A stretch of 64,000 bases of DNA, from positions 1 to 64,000 of the forward strand of contig NZ_AZFE01000030.1 in the NCBI RefSeq assembly GCF_001434315.1, given 5' to 3'. Shown here piece after piece: positions 50,956-60,119 of the stretch (its first letter is position 1; each line of letters begins with the position of its first letter). The notes under the pieces were generated by a model. It saw only the letters and a program-made list of their open reading frames with translations. It did not search any database and had not been told where the DNA came from. Source of the stretch: Paucilactobacillus oligofermentans DSM 15707 = LMG 22743 (GTDB lineage: Bacteria; Bacillota; Bacilli; Lactobacillales; Lactobacillaceae). The position numbers and the translations under genes are program-made.

Positions 50956-50960
50956 TGATT

Positions 50961-51572
50961 TCATTCCTCATTTCTAAACGATTGGTCTTCAAGCCATTTT
51001 ACCACTTGCTTCTTTGTTTCAGCAACATACCCTGAATTATCAATCACCACATCAGCTAACTGAACTTTTTGATCAATTGTAATTTGAGCAGCAATTCTTT
51101 GTTTGGCAGCTTTGATAGTTAACGAATTTCGCTTCATTAATCGTTGCAATTGCAGTTCTTCTGTCGTATAAACGACCATTACTTGATCAACGATATTTTC
51201 ATAGTGTTGTTCATATAATAATGGCATATCCAACACAACTAATTTAGCTGATTGCGTTTTATACTTTTCTAATTGTTCAATTATTCCAGCACGAATTAAC
51301 GGTGCTGTAATTTTATTTAGAGTCGCTAATTTGGCTGGATCACTAAAAACTTGTTTAGCAATATAATTACGATTCATGGTCCCGTCATCGTTAATTGCAT
51401 CATCACCAAAATGATTTTTAATTTGTAATAAGGCCACTGAATTTGGTGCAGTCACTTGTCTTGCAACTACATCAGCATCAATTACTGGAATATTCATTTT
51501 CCGAAAAAACGAACTGACCGTTGATTTACCGGTAGCAATACTACCAGTCAATCCAAGTATCATTGTGTTCAT
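50961..51572 (-). CDS. coaE: Dephospho-CoA kinase
   Basis: A roughly 203-residue kinase for the last step of CoA synthesis. The P-loop GLTGSIATGKSTVSSFF is near residue 5, with PVIDADVVARQV and VLDMPLLYEQ, and LID and CoA-binding segments following. The start is the ATG 6 nt after GAGG. It lies 1 bp after mutM and 5 bp before nrdR in a DNA-metabolism operon. Confidence 0.95.
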   Translation of the reverse strand: MNTMILGLTGSIATGKSTVSSFFRKMNIPVIDADVVARQVTAPNSVALLQIKNHFGDDAINDDGTMNRNYIAKQVFSDPAKLATLNKITAPLIRAGIIEQLEKYKTQSAKLVVLDMPLLYEQHYENIVDQVMVVYTTEELQLQRLMKRNSLTIKAAKQRIAAQITIDQKVQLADVVIDNSGYVAETKKQVVKWLEDQSFRNEE

Positions 51573-51573
51573 C

Positions 51574-52407
51574 TTATTCCTCACTAAGTTGTTGACAATG
51601 TGGACAGAAGGTTGTTCCCCGTTGTGCCACCTTAATCTTCACTAAGTTATTACCACAACGTTCACATGGTTCTCCTACACGACCATAGGCATGTAACTCA
51701 TTTTGAAAATCACCTGCATGACCAAAGGCATTCGTATATGAATGCACGGTTGTCCCATGATGTTTGGTTGCAACTTCAATTTCATTAATAATACTTTTGC
51801 GTAAAAGTATTATTTGCTGATCATTAAGCTTATTAGCACGTTCTTCAGGATGAATTTTACTCATCCAAAGAACTTCATCAACATAAATATTACCAAGACC
51901 GGCTACGCCTTTTTGGTCAAGTAAAAATGGCTTAATCTCACGCCGACCCTTATGCAAAATTTCTCTAAAGTAATCTAAAGTAAAATCTTCATCCGTCGGT
52001 TCTGGTCCAATAGTTTTTAAACCGGCATATTCTAACTCTTTACCGGTATCAACTAACGTCATTCGACCAAATTTTCTTGTATCGTTATAACAAAGTTGAG
52101 TCTGATTATCTAAATGGAAGATCACGTGCGTATGTTTACGAGGCACTTCACCTTCAGGTAACTCAAAATATTTACCTTCCATTCGTAAATGAGAAATCAT
52201 CGTCAGATCATTACTAAATCTAAATAATAAATATTTACCACGGCGGTTAAAATCTTCAATGGTTTGACCAATCAAGGCCTGTTTAAAAGACTCAATATCA
52301 TTAGTAATTGTTTGTGGATAATTCACATCAATTCCAATAATTTTGCGTCCCTTAGCAATTTTAATTAATCCCCGGCGAACCGTTTCAACTTCTGGTAATT
52401 CAGGCAT
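51574..52407 (-). CDS. mutM: Formamidopyrimidine-DNA glycosylase
   Basis: A 277-residue glycosylase/AP lyase that removes 8-oxoguanine and formamidopyrimidines. It starts MPELPEVETVRRGL with the catalytic Pro at position 2 and Glu at 3. The helix-two-turn-helix spans about residues 140-220, and the C-terminal zinc finger is CERCG then CPHC. The ATG is 8 nt after GGGAG. It lies 26 bp downstream of polA, the usual polA-mutM-coaE order. Confidence 0.97.
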   Translation of the reverse strand: MPELPEVETVRRGLIKIAKGRKIIGIDVNYPQTITNDIESFKQALIGQTIEDFNRRGKYLLFRFSNDLTMISHLRMEGKYFELPEGEVPRKHTHVIFHLDNQTQLCYNDTRKFGRMTLVDTGKELEYAGLKTIGPEPTDEDFTLDYFREILHKGRREIKPFLLDQKGVAGLGNIYVDEVLWMSKIHPEERANKLNDQQIILLRKSIINEIEVATKHHGTTVHSYTNAFGHAGDFQNELHAYGRVGEPCERCGNNLVKIKVAQRGTTFCPHCQQLSEE

Positions 52408-52433
52408 TAGCTCATCTCCCAATATCTAACATT

Positions 52434-55094
52434 TTATTTTGCTTCGTACCATGTTTTACCATGCGCACTTTCAACTTTTAATGGTACATCTAATGATACG
52501 GCTGAATCCATAATTCTTGGTACAAGTTTTTCTAGCGTAGGAATTTCTTCTGCGGGAGCTTCGAATACTAATTCATCATGAATTTGTAACAACATTTTGG
52601 CTTGCAGTCCCGCATCTTTTAAAGCATCTTCCATTTTAATCATCGCAATTTTGATGATATCGGCAGCACTACCTTGAATTGGTGTGTTCATTGCAGTTCT
52701 TTCGGCAAATGAACGTAAATTAAAGTTCTTTGCATGAATATCAGGTAAATAACGGCGACGATTAGTTAAGGTTTCAACGTACCCTTGTTGATGCGCCAAA
52801 CCTACAATATCATCAATATACTGTTTAACTCCTGGGAACTCTTCAAAATAGGTTTCAATAAACATTTTGGCTTGTTTACGAGTAATTCCAATATTCTGTG
52901 CTAAACCAAAGTCACTAATTCCATAGACAATTCCAAAATTAACGGCTTTGGCTTGTCGACGTTGGTCACGATTAATTTCATCATTAGGTCCTAATTTAAA
53001 AATTCGGCGCGCTGTACTAGCATGGATATCCTCATCTTCTATAAAAGCTTCTTGCAGATTCTTATCGCCCGTAATATGTGCTAAAACGCGTAATTCAATT
53101 TGTGAATAATCAGATGAGAATATTTCCCAACCTTCATGACTGGGTTCAAATGCTTGTCGAATCTTACGCCCTTCTTCTAATCTAATTGGAATATTTTGTA
53201 GATTAGGATCAACTGATGATAGTCGACCAGTCTGGGTTAAGGTTTGAAGATAACGTGTATGCACCTTTTGATCAGTCGAATGAATAACTTTCAGTAAGCC
53301 CTCAATATAAGTCGACTGTAATTTAGAAATTTGACGGTATTGGAGGACATTATCAACGATTGGTGCATCAGCACGTAATTTTTCTAGCACATCGACAGCA
53401 GTTGAATAACCCGTCTTGGTTTTTTTAATTACTGGTAAGCCCATTTTTTCAAATAGAATCTCACCTAGTTGTTTGGGTGAATTGATATTAAATTCTTCAC
53501 CAGCTTCTTGATAAATCAATTGTTTCATTTCGCTCATACGCTCAATTAACTTGCTACCCATTGACTCAAGCGTATCGGCATTCACATGAATTCCACGAAT
53601 TTCCATTTTCGACAATACATTCGATAATGGCAACTCAATCGTACGATACAAAGCAGTTTGCTCATTTGTTTCTAATTCCTTAACGAGCTTTTCATGTAAG
53701 ACATCAATTGCATTAGCTTTGTGTGCAAGATGTTCAAATAACTCTTGATCTGCAGGAATCGCAAATTTAGCACCTTTACCATAAACTGATTCATCAGACA
53801 TTACATCCATAAAGCCATGTTCATGAGCAACTTGGCCTAAATCATCACTGTTATCATTGGTATCTAATAGATATGAAGCTAGTAATAAATCAAAATCTAA
53901 GTTATTTAACTTAATCCCTAATCGATTCAATGCCACTGTCATCGCTTTTGCATTAAAAACATTCTTTTTAATATCATTACTCTCAAGGACTGACTTAATT
54001 TCATCGGATTGGAGTAAGTCAATATCACGACTAACTAACCAGTGGCTATTGTTACCCATAACAAAGCCAGTAAATTCGGACGTATGGTAGTTACTGTCTG
54101 GCATCTCAACATATAACGTAATTTCATCATTAAACTGATTCACTTCATTTAAATTATCTTGATTCAAAACAGTAAATTCAATTTCACTAAGGGCAGCATC
54201 TAAATCTAAACTAATTTGTTCACCATCTAATTTAGCTAAATATGATTTAAAATCTAATTGCCGATACAACTCAATTAATTCTTCAGTTTGAATTCCTTTA
54301 AATTCAATATCAGATAACTTAATTTCTATTGGTGCATCTTGATTGATGGTTGCTAGTTTCTTAGCCTGAAATGCTAGTTCTTGATCTTCAATCAAATGTT
54401 CTTTCATTTTACTTTGCTTAAACTCATCGATATGTTCATAAATACCTTCGATAGTGCCGTATTGCTTTAATAACTTAATCGCCGTCTTTTCGCCGACTTT
54501 AGTTACTCCAGGATAATTATCTGAAGCATCACCCATTAGCCCTTTCATATCAATAATTTGAGCTGGCGTAATTTCATATTTTTCCATAACGTGTACGGGA
54601 TCATAATTTTCTACTTCCGTAACCCCTTTTTTAGTCACTGAAACGGTCACATTGTCAGTCGATAACTGGGTTAAATCACGATCACCAGTTACAACGGTAG
54701 TCATATAACCACTATTATCAGCTTCTTTAGCTAGCGTACCAATGATGTCATCCGCTTCATAATTGGGTAATTCATAGGTTTTAATTCCATGAGCTTGAAC
54801 TAACTTTTTAATAAATGGCATTTGTTCCGATAATTCTGATGGGGTTTTTGAACGGCCACCCTTATAATCTGGAAACATTTCAGTCCTAAAAGTGGTTTTC
54901 CCAGCGTCAAAAGCCACAATTGCATAATCTGGTTTAACTTCATCTAAAATGATATCTAGCATTTTATTGAAGCCAAAAATAGCCCCAGTATGAAGACCAT
55001 CCTGATTCACAAATTTATCTACTTGTTGAAATAACGCAAAAAACGCTCTAAATGCAACACTGTTTCCATCAATTAATAATACTTTTTTTGCCAT
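52434..55094 (-). CDS. polA: DNA polymerase I
   Basis: An 886-residue repair and Okazaki-processing polymerase. It has an N-terminal 5'-3' nuclease (about 1-290; DGNSVAFRAFFAL, NYEADDIIGTLA, GDRDLTQL) and a central 3'-5' exo-like domain (about 310-465). There the expected DxE is replaced (TLYVEMPD), so proofreading is probably lost, as in Bacillus. The polymerase domain (about 600-886) has motif A SSDYSQIELRVLAH, O-helix RRQAKAVNFGIVYG and motif C QIHDELVFE. GGGAGAA precedes the ATG. Confidence 0.97.
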   Translation of the reverse strand: MAKKVLLIDGNSVAFRAFFALFQQVDKFVNQDGLHTGAIFGFNKMLDIILDEVKPDYAIVAFDAGKTTFRTEMFPDYKGGRSKTPSELSEQMPFIKKLVQAHGIKTYELPNYEADDIIGTLAKEADNSGYMTTVVTGDRDLTQLSTDNVTVSVTKKGVTEVENYDPVHVMEKYEITPAQIIDMKGLMGDASDNYPGVTKVGEKTAIKLLKQYGTIEGIYEHIDEFKQSKMKEHLIEDQELAFQAKKLATINQDAPIEIKLSDIEFKGIQTEELIELYRQLDFKSYLAKLDGEQISLDLDAALSEIEFTVLNQDNLNEVNQFNDEITLYVEMPDSNYHTSEFTGFVMGNNSHWLVSRDIDLLQSDEIKSVLESNDIKKNVFNAKAMTVALNRLGIKLNNLDFDLLLASYLLDTNDNSDDLGQVAHEHGFMDVMSDESVYGKGAKFAIPADQELFEHLAHKANAIDVLHEKLVKELETNEQTALYRTIELPLSNVLSKMEIRGIHVNADTLESMGSKLIERMSEMKQLIYQEAGEEFNINSPKQLGEILFEKMGLPVIKKTKTGYSTAVDVLEKLRADAPIVDNVLQYRQISKLQSTYIEGLLKVIHSTDQKVHTRYLQTLTQTGRLSSVDPNLQNIPIRLEEGRKIRQAFEPSHEGWEIFSSDYSQIELRVLAHITGDKNLQEAFIEDEDIHASTARRIFKLGPNDEINRDQRRQAKAVNFGIVYGISDFGLAQNIGITRKQAKMFIETYFEEFPGVKQYIDDIVGLAHQQGYVETLTNRRRYLPDIHAKNFNLRSFAERTAMNTPIQGSAADIIKIAMIKMEDALKDAGLQAKMLLQIHDELVFEAPAEEIPTLEKLVPRIMDSAVSLDVPLKVESAHGKTWYEAK

Positions 55095-55136
55095 TATTTT
55101 CTCCCGACTTTTACTTAATCTATCTTTAATTGTAAC

Positions 55137-55164
55137 AAAAAAGCAGCTACCTGGCTGCTTTTTT
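55137..55164 (-). terminator. Terminator after the BI-1 family gene
   Basis: AAAAAAGCAGC and GCTGCTTTTTT are 11-bp perfect arms (55137-55147 and 55154-55164). Confidence 0.9.
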
Positions 55165-55189
55165 GATTGAAATATTATATTAACTTAGA

Positions 55190-55909
55190 TTAGTCGCGAC
55201 TTCCGCCCATTCCAAATATTTGGAGCAAGCTGATAAAGATGTTAATGAAATCAAGATAAAGTTGAAGTGCTCCCATAACTGCAAGCCCACCAACTGATAC
55301 TTGTGATCCATACTGTAAATACATCCGTTTCATATTTTGCGTATCATAAGCCGTTAAAACGGTAAAAATAATTACTGCAATATATGAAAAAATATAAGTA
55401 ATGGCCGGACTTTGCAAGAAGATGTTAATTACGCTCGCAATGATCAATGCAATCAATGCTGCTCGTGCATGGGAACCAAACTTAGTTAAATCACGTTTAG
55501 TAAACGCACCATAAACGGTCATTGTGATAAAAACTGCTGAAGCAGATAAGAAAGCTGCTGCAATGTTAGCACTCGTATATGCAAGACTAATAATCGAGAA
55601 AATAAAGCCATAGATTACAGCCATTGCCATCAGCATCGTAAAACTTGCTGCATAGTTTCGTGTTGCCTTAAAGCTAATCCCCATTGAAAGTCCCACTGGA
55701 ACAAGGAATAACAACCACATCATTGCACTATGTTGTGACAAATACATTGTAATACTACTTGTATAAAATGAGCAGACAAATGCTGTTAAAGCAGAAACTA
55801 AAACTGATAAAGTCATATGTCCATACATTTTTGTCATAAAACGGTTCAAACCAGCATCGGTATTAACGACCCGCCTTGAGCTTGAGTAATCACCATTAGG
55901 ATTGTTCAT
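55190..55909 (-). CDS. Bax inhibitor-1 / YccA family membrane protein
   Basis: A 239-residue protein with seven predicted membrane helices, starting after a short hydrophilic N-terminus. Family features are NRFMTKMYGHMTLSVLVSALTAF, the MAVIYGFIFSIISLAYT helix and DTQNMKRMYLQYGS near the end, whose Asp belongs to the di-Asp proton/calcium switch of the BsYetJ group. The role is calcium leak or membrane homeostasis by analogy. AAAAGGAGAA lies well upstream of the ATG. It is monocistronic. Confidence 0.92.
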   Translation of the reverse strand: MNNPNGDYSSSRRVVNTDAGLNRFMTKMYGHMTLSVLVSALTAFVCSFYTSSITMYLSQHSAMMWLLFLVPVGLSMGISFKATRNYAASFTMLMAMAVIYGFIFSIISLAYTSANIAAAFLSASAVFITMTVYGAFTKRDLTKFGSHARAALIALIIASVINIFLQSPAITYIFSYIAVIIFTVLTAYDTQNMKRMYLQYGSQVSVGGLAVMGALQLYLDFINIFISLLQIFGMGGSRD

Positions 55910-56072
55910 TTATCTCACTTCTCCTTTTAAATATCATTCTGATTTTTCTATCTGTAAGGAACATCTTAGCTAACGACAATCGTTAAATCAAGTAATTTAT
56001 TCTATCCATATTAACTATTTTGATGTTAATTACTGACATTAAATACTAATACATCAACTTTGGTCAAATAAA

Positions 56073-56109
56073 AAGATGAAACCTGCACTAGTAGTGTAAA
56101 TTTCATCTT
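56073..56109 (-). terminator. Terminator after murC
   Basis: AAGATGAAA and TTTCATCTT arms with an inner CACTACTAGTG palindrome, T-run on the minus strand. The remaining 160 bp up to 55910 show only AT-rich upstream sequence of the BI-1 gene. Confidence 0.85.
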
Positions 56110-56125
56110 AATGTTTTCTTAAAAC

Positions 56126-57457
56126 TTAATTATTTTTAGGCGTAATGTTACTTAATAATTCTTCGTAAGCACGTTCATATTTTTGAACATCCCCTGCACC
56201 CATAAAGACAACTACATCATTATGAAAATCAAGCAATGGTGACATATTATCTAGCTTCAATACTTCGCCACCCTTGGTAATTTTTGCACCTAAATCGGCA
56301 CTTGAAACTTTACCTGCTTCTTCACGCACGGAGCCAAAAATATCAGTTAGGTAAACTTTATCAGCTAAATTTAAACTAGCTGCAAAATCGTCCATTAAAG
56401 CAAGTGTCCGCGTAAAGGTATGGGGTTGGAATACAGCCACAATTTCCTTATCAGGATACTTTTGTCGAGCTGCGTCTAAAGTTGCTTTTATTTCTGATGG
56501 ATGATGTGCATAGTCATCAATAATCACCATATCAGCGACATCACGTTCACTAAAGCGACGTTTAACCCCTTCAAAAGTTAATAATTCTTTTTTGATTTCA
56601 TCTAAATCGATTTTTTCAAAATGAGCAACGCCAATTACTGCCAAACTATTTAAAATATTATGTTGGCCAAACAATGGAATTTCAAAGTTTCCTAAAAATT
56701 CATCTCGATAATAAACATCAAACGCAGATCCATTAGTAGAACGTTTGATGTTAGTTGCTCGAATGTCGTCATTGTCTTCAACCCCATAATAATAAACTGG
56801 GACGTCAACATTTAATTTACGAAGATGCTCGTCTTCACCCCAAGCAAAAATACCTTTTTTAACATGAGATGCAAAGCCTTTAAACGCATCAAAGACATCT
56901 TCAATGCCACTATAATAATCAGGATGATCAAAGTCGACATTAGTAATAATTGCATAATCTGGACGATATTCAGCAAAGTGGCGGCGATATTCATCAGCTT
57001 CAAACGCAAAAAAGCGTGCATCGGGACGACCTTTACCACTACCATCACCAACTAAATAGCTAGTAGGTGCAACGCCGCTTAGTACATGCGCTAAGAGCCC
57101 GGTTGTACTGGTCTTACCATGAGCACCTGCAACCCCAATACTAGTATATCCTTCGATTAATTTTGCTAAGAATTCATGATACCGATAAGTTTTTAAGCCT
57201 AAACTTTTAGCTTGTAAAATTTCTGGGTGGGTCGCAGGAAAGGCATTTCCTGCAATAACGGTTTGTCCTTCATGTAGATTTTTAGGATCAAATGGATAAA
57301 TCTTGATGCCAGCTTGTTCTAAGCCACGTTGTGTAAATGTGTATTGATCGATGTCAGAGCCTTCAACTTGATAACCCTTATCATGTAATACCAACGCAAG
57401 GGCACTCATTCCTGAACCCTTAATCCCTACAAAGTAATATACCGTATTCTTATCCAT
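56126..57457 (-). CDS. murC: UDP-N-acetylmuramate-L-alanine ligase
   Basis: A 443-residue ligase that adds L-Ala to UDP-MurNAc. The UDP-binding N-domain is [20 protein letters not shown], the ATP loop [20 protein letters not shown] is near residue 110, and [10 protein letters not shown] and [19 protein letters not shown] follow. AGAGGAAA precedes the ATG. It lies 25 bp after a 125-aa hypothetical gene and forms a unit with ytpR, as in Bacillus and lactobacilli. Confidence 0.97.
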   Translation of the reverse strand: MDKNTVYYFVGIKGSGMSALALVLHDKGYQVEGSDIDQYTFTQRGLEQAGIKIYPFDPKNLHEGQTVIAGNAFPATHPEILQAKSLGLKTYRYHEFLAKLIEGYTSIGVAGAHGKTSTTGLLAHVLSGVAPTSYLVGDGSGKGRPDARFFAFEADEYRRHFAEYRPDYAIITNVDFDHPDYYSGIEDVFDAFKGFASHVKKGIFAWGEDEHLRKLNVDVPVYYYGVEDNDDIRATNIKRSTNGSAFDVYYRDEFLGNFEIPLFGQHNILNSLAVIGVAHFEKIDLDEIKKELLTFEGVKRRFSERDVADMVIIDDYAHHPSEIKATLDAARQKYPDKEIVAVFQPHTFTRTLALMDDFAASLNLADKVYLTDIFGSVREEAGKVSSADLGAKITKGGEVLKLDNMSPLLDFHNDVVVFMGAGDVQKYERAYEELLSNITPKNN

Positions 57458-57482
57458 GTCGAATTTCCTCTTTCAAAATAAT

Positions 57483-57860
57483 TTAATTATTATTGAATAT
57501 TTTTAATTGTTTTTGTGCTTGATTCTCAGTCTCTAGGATATCGCTTAATGAATGACCTAGGGCCTGTTTATTATCACGTTTAACTATTTCTTTAACTTTA
57601 ATCGTTTCTAATTCCGAATCTACCGTATTCTCAGGTAATGGCTCATCATCAGGTACTACCAGATAGTATTCATCAGGACGTTTAGATAACAACTTCTCAA
57701 TCAACCGAAAATTAGTTTTCTTTTTAAATGCATCTTTTTTCATCACTGGCGGAACGTATGTATTCAGAAAATCACCTAATTTAGTTTCATAACCAGCTTT
57801 TGTGTCATTTTTTTCATGACCTACTCTTGAAAAAGATGGCCCATCATAGTCACTTGTCAT
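57483..57860 (-). CDS. Hypothetical protein, 125 aa, in the ytpR-murC operon
   Basis: No family was recognised. The protein is soluble and charged: TKAGYETKLGDFLNTYVPPVMKK at the start, an acidic centre (VVPDDEPLPENTVDSELE) and a helical C-terminus (ETENQAQKQLKIF). The ATG at 57860 is 8 nt after GAGGTG; an upstream in-frame ATG lacks a site. It is 33 bp after ytpR and 25 bp before murC, in a position where other lactobacilli often carry a DNA translocase gene or a small unknown. A link to the cell wall or division is inference from place only. Confidence 0.75.
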   Translation of the reverse strand: MTSDYDGPSFSRVGHEKNDTKAGYETKLGDFLNTYVPPVMKKDAFKKKTNFRLIEKLLSKRPDEYYLVVPDDEPLPENTVDSELETIKVKEIVKRDNKQALGHSLSDILETENQAQKQLKIFNNN

Positions 57861-57893
57861 CTTGTTTTCACCTCGTTGCAATTGAAAAAGGCT

Positions 57894-58532
57894 CTACTTA
57901 AACAGTAGATTACCCAATTTAAAGTCAAACGGTTGTCCGACTTCTTGAAAATCGTTTGGTAAAATTAATGCACCTGGCTTTTGTGGTGCGTTGTTAATAC
58001 CTAGTTCGCGACCTGAACAAATCATACCATTGCTACTAACACCGCGCAATTCACCTGGAAAAATAATCAATCCACTCGGCATCATTGCACCAACTTTAGC
58101 AACCACTACCCGAATATCACTAACCATGTTAGGTGAACCAGACACAATTTGAACGATTTCATCATTATCAACTCGTGTCTTCGTAATTTGAAGATGATCA
58201 GAGTTCGGATGTTCTTCAAGTGAGTCAACATGACCAACTACAAACTTAGGTGTATCATCAAAAGCTAAACTTTCTTCAATATTATTATCTTTAAGAAATT
58301 GATTTAAGATTATAACTTGTTCTGCTGTTAGGAAAACTTGTCCATTAGCATCTAGCTCGCCTAATATTTTACTAACATTTAAAAAGTTAAGCCCAAGTAA
58401 TCGTTGATTGGCTGCATCTTTAATAATCGCAACGTCACCTTTAATTTCGGTAACTTGATCCTCGCCATCCTGGTCAACAACTACGACTAAAATATCGCCC
58501 AATACTTTTGGATTATAACTTGCAATTAACAT
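57894..58532 (-). CDS. ytpR: YtpR-type tRNA-binding (EMAP/OB-fold) protein
   Basis: A 212-residue protein with a DUF4479-like N-terminal half (LIASYNPKVLGDILVVVV) and a C-terminal OB-fold tRNA-binding domain. The latter (VVGHVDSLEEHPNSDHLQITKT, VQIVSGSPNM, VSSNGMICSGRELGI) resembles the N-domain of PheT. Its role in the cell is not settled. The ATG at 58532 is chosen for AAAGGG upstream. It is followed by the 125-aa gene and murC. Confidence 0.92.
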   Translation of the reverse strand: MLIASYNPKVLGDILVVVVDQDGEDQVTEIKGDVAIIKDAANQRLLGLNFLNVSKILGELDANGQVFLTAEQVIILNQFLKDNNIEESLAFDDTPKFVVGHVDSLEEHPNSDHLQITKTRVDNDEIVQIVSGSPNMVSDIRVVVAKVGAMMPSGLIIFPGELRGVSSNGMICSGRELGINNAPQKPGALILPNDFQEVGQPFDFKLGNLLFK

Positions 58533-58550
58533 TACTATTCCCTTTCTCAC

Positions 58551-58575
58551 AAAAAAATGGCGCTTAACGCCATTT
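58551..58575 (-). terminator. Terminator after the thioredoxin gene
   Basis: AAATGGCG-N5-CGCCATTT with a seven-T tract on the minus strand, just ahead of the ytpR ribosome site. Confidence 0.88.
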
Positions 58576-58596
58576 CTAATTTAACCAACTATTTTT

Positions 58597-58914
58597 TTAT
58601 AGGTTATTAATGAATTCTTCAACTTGATCTTTAGTTTTACGGTCTTTATTAACGAATCGACCGAGTTCTTTACCATTTTCAAAAGCAATAAAGCTTGGAA
58701 TTCCAAAGACATCTAATTCAACTGCTAGGTCAATGTTTTCATCACGATCAACAGCTAAAAAAGTATATTCAGGATATTCAGCTTCGATTTCTGGCATTCT
58801 TGGTTTGATAAAATTACAATCTGAACACCAATCTGCACTAAAGAACAGCATGTACTTACCTTCTCCAATTTGGCTTAAGAGTGTTGCTTGATTAATTTTA
58901 GGTAATTTTTCCAT
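58597..58914 (-). CDS. Thioredoxin-family protein (YtpP-like)
   Basis: A 105-residue thioredoxin fold with active site WCSDC in FFSADWCSDCNFIKPRMPEI. This is WCxDC rather than the classic WCGPC of housekeeping thioredoxin, as in YtpP. A cis-Pro (FGIPSF) and a C-terminal GKELGRFVNKD follow. It should reduce disulfides in the cytosol. GAGAGGGGA precedes the ATG. Confidence 0.93.
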   Translation of the reverse strand: MEKLPKINQATLLSQIGEGKYMLFFSADWCSDCNFIKPRMPEIEAEYPEYTFLAVDRDENIDLAVELDVFGIPSFIAFENGKELGRFVNKDRKTKDQVEEFINNL

Positions 58915-59059
58915 GATAATTCCCCTCTCTACTTGCTATCTAAGATACTATTATACAAGATTATTTTTTAAATTCACTACTTTTGCATTTTTTTCTTTCA
59001 TCGCTCATAATGAGTGAAAAGTTTATACCATCAATAATTAGATAAAGCGAGATATTATT

Positions 59060-59389
59060 ATGTCAAAACCTAGTTCATCAATTGGAAAGATCAGTCTAAG
59101 CATTGGGATTACATCCCTAATTGTTTCAAGTTTCTTTGCGGGTAAAAAAATCGCCGATAAAAACATGTCAGCAACCGATATCTTAAAGAAAGTAAAAAAG
59201 CAATTTAAAAAAGAAGGACCCATTGAAGGTTCATGGATTGAAAGTAGTCTAATTAATTATCGGAACTTTGCTTTTGAAACCGCTGCATACAAAGGTGGTA
59301 TTTCTCGTTACGAAGATAATGAACTAGTTACTTACGAATTTTTAGCTGATGCCAAAACCGGAACTGTCTTAAAAATAAGTCGCGTTTAA
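59060..59389 (+). CDS. Uncharacterised membrane-anchored protein, PepSY-like C-terminus
   Basis: A 109-residue protein with one N-terminal hydrophobic segment (ISLSIGITSLIVSSFFAG), a lysine-rich helix (ILKKVKKQFKKEG) and a C-terminal beta-rich part ending YEFLADAKTGTVLKISRV. That end resembles the PepSY family pattern. The ribosome site is weak (GCGAGA). It is monocistronic, divergent from the thioredoxin gene. Function unknown; the PepSY-like reading is tentative. Confidence 0.75.
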   Translation: MSKPSSSIGKISLSIGITSLIVSSFFAGKKIADKNMSATDILKKVKKQFKKEGPIEGSWIESSLINYRNFAFETAAYKGGISRYEDNELVTYEFLADAKTGTVLKISRV

Positions 59390-59407
59390 TCTTGAAATTT
59401 ATTAAAA

Positions 59408-59446
59408 AAAACACAGGTTATCCAAAATTTGGATAACCTGTGTTTT
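59408..59446. terminator. Bidirectional terminator
   Basis: Perfect 19-bp arms (59408-59426 and 59428-59446) around one base, between the PepSY-like gene and the convergent trmB. Confidence 0.93.
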
Positions 59447-59456
59447 GTATTTTAAA

Positions 59457-60107
59457 CTATTTAGCAAAATGAGCGGCTAATTTATAAATTGGTTGACCTT
59501 TGGCACTGAACTTTTGTTCATATTCAGTTTCAACGTTGCCTTCATTTTCATCACTATCATGTAAATCTAACCAAACATTTTCAAAAATCATACCGTAATT
59601 ATTTAAACTAGTTAATGAAAACTCGAATAATCCACGATTATCAGTTTTAAATTCAATTCGACCTTCTGAACGTAAAATTTGCTTATACGTATCCAAAAAT
59701 GATTTATATGTTAATCGACGCTTTTCATGACGCGTCTTTGGCCATGGATCAGAAAAATTAAGATACAATTGATCAATTTCACCATCATTAAAATATTCCG
59801 TCAAATCTTCACCATCACCGGCAATCAAGAATAAATTAGTTAAGGTTTGTTCTTCATCTAAAGCTGCACGTAAGGCAACCGCTGCAACAGATACTTGTAC
59901 ATCAATTCCGATGAAATTAATATCTGGATGGGCTTTAGCCATGCCAATAATGAATTGACCTTTTCCCATTCCAACTTCGATATGAATTGGTTGCTTTTTA
60001 GCAAACTTTTCATCCCACTTGCCACCGAAATTAGTTGCATCAGCGGTAATTAATTGTGGGTTTTTATCAATCATAGGTAATGCCCATGGTTTGTTTCTTA
60101 CTCTCAT
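59457..60107 (-). CDS. trmB: tRNA (guanine-N7-)-methyltransferase
   Basis: A 216-residue enzyme that makes m7G46 in tRNA. It starts [14 protein letters not shown], with the SAM motif [17 protein letters not shown] near residue 40 and the family signature [20 protein letters not shown] near 120. The ATG at 60107 has GTGAGGG upstream. It is 12 bp after ecsB. Confidence 0.96.
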   Translation of the reverse strand: MRVRNKPWALPMIDKNPQLITADATNFGGKWDEKFAKKQPIHIEVGMGKGQFIIGMAKAHPDINFIGIDVQVSVAAVALRAALDEEQTLTNLFLIAGDGEDLTEYFNDGEIDQLYLNFSDPWPKTRHEKRRLTYKSFLDTYKQILRSEGRIEFKTDNRGLFEFSLTSLNNYGMIFENVWLDLHDSDENEGNVETEYEQKFSAKGQPIYKLAAHFAK

Positions 60108-60119
60108 TGTTTCCCTCAC

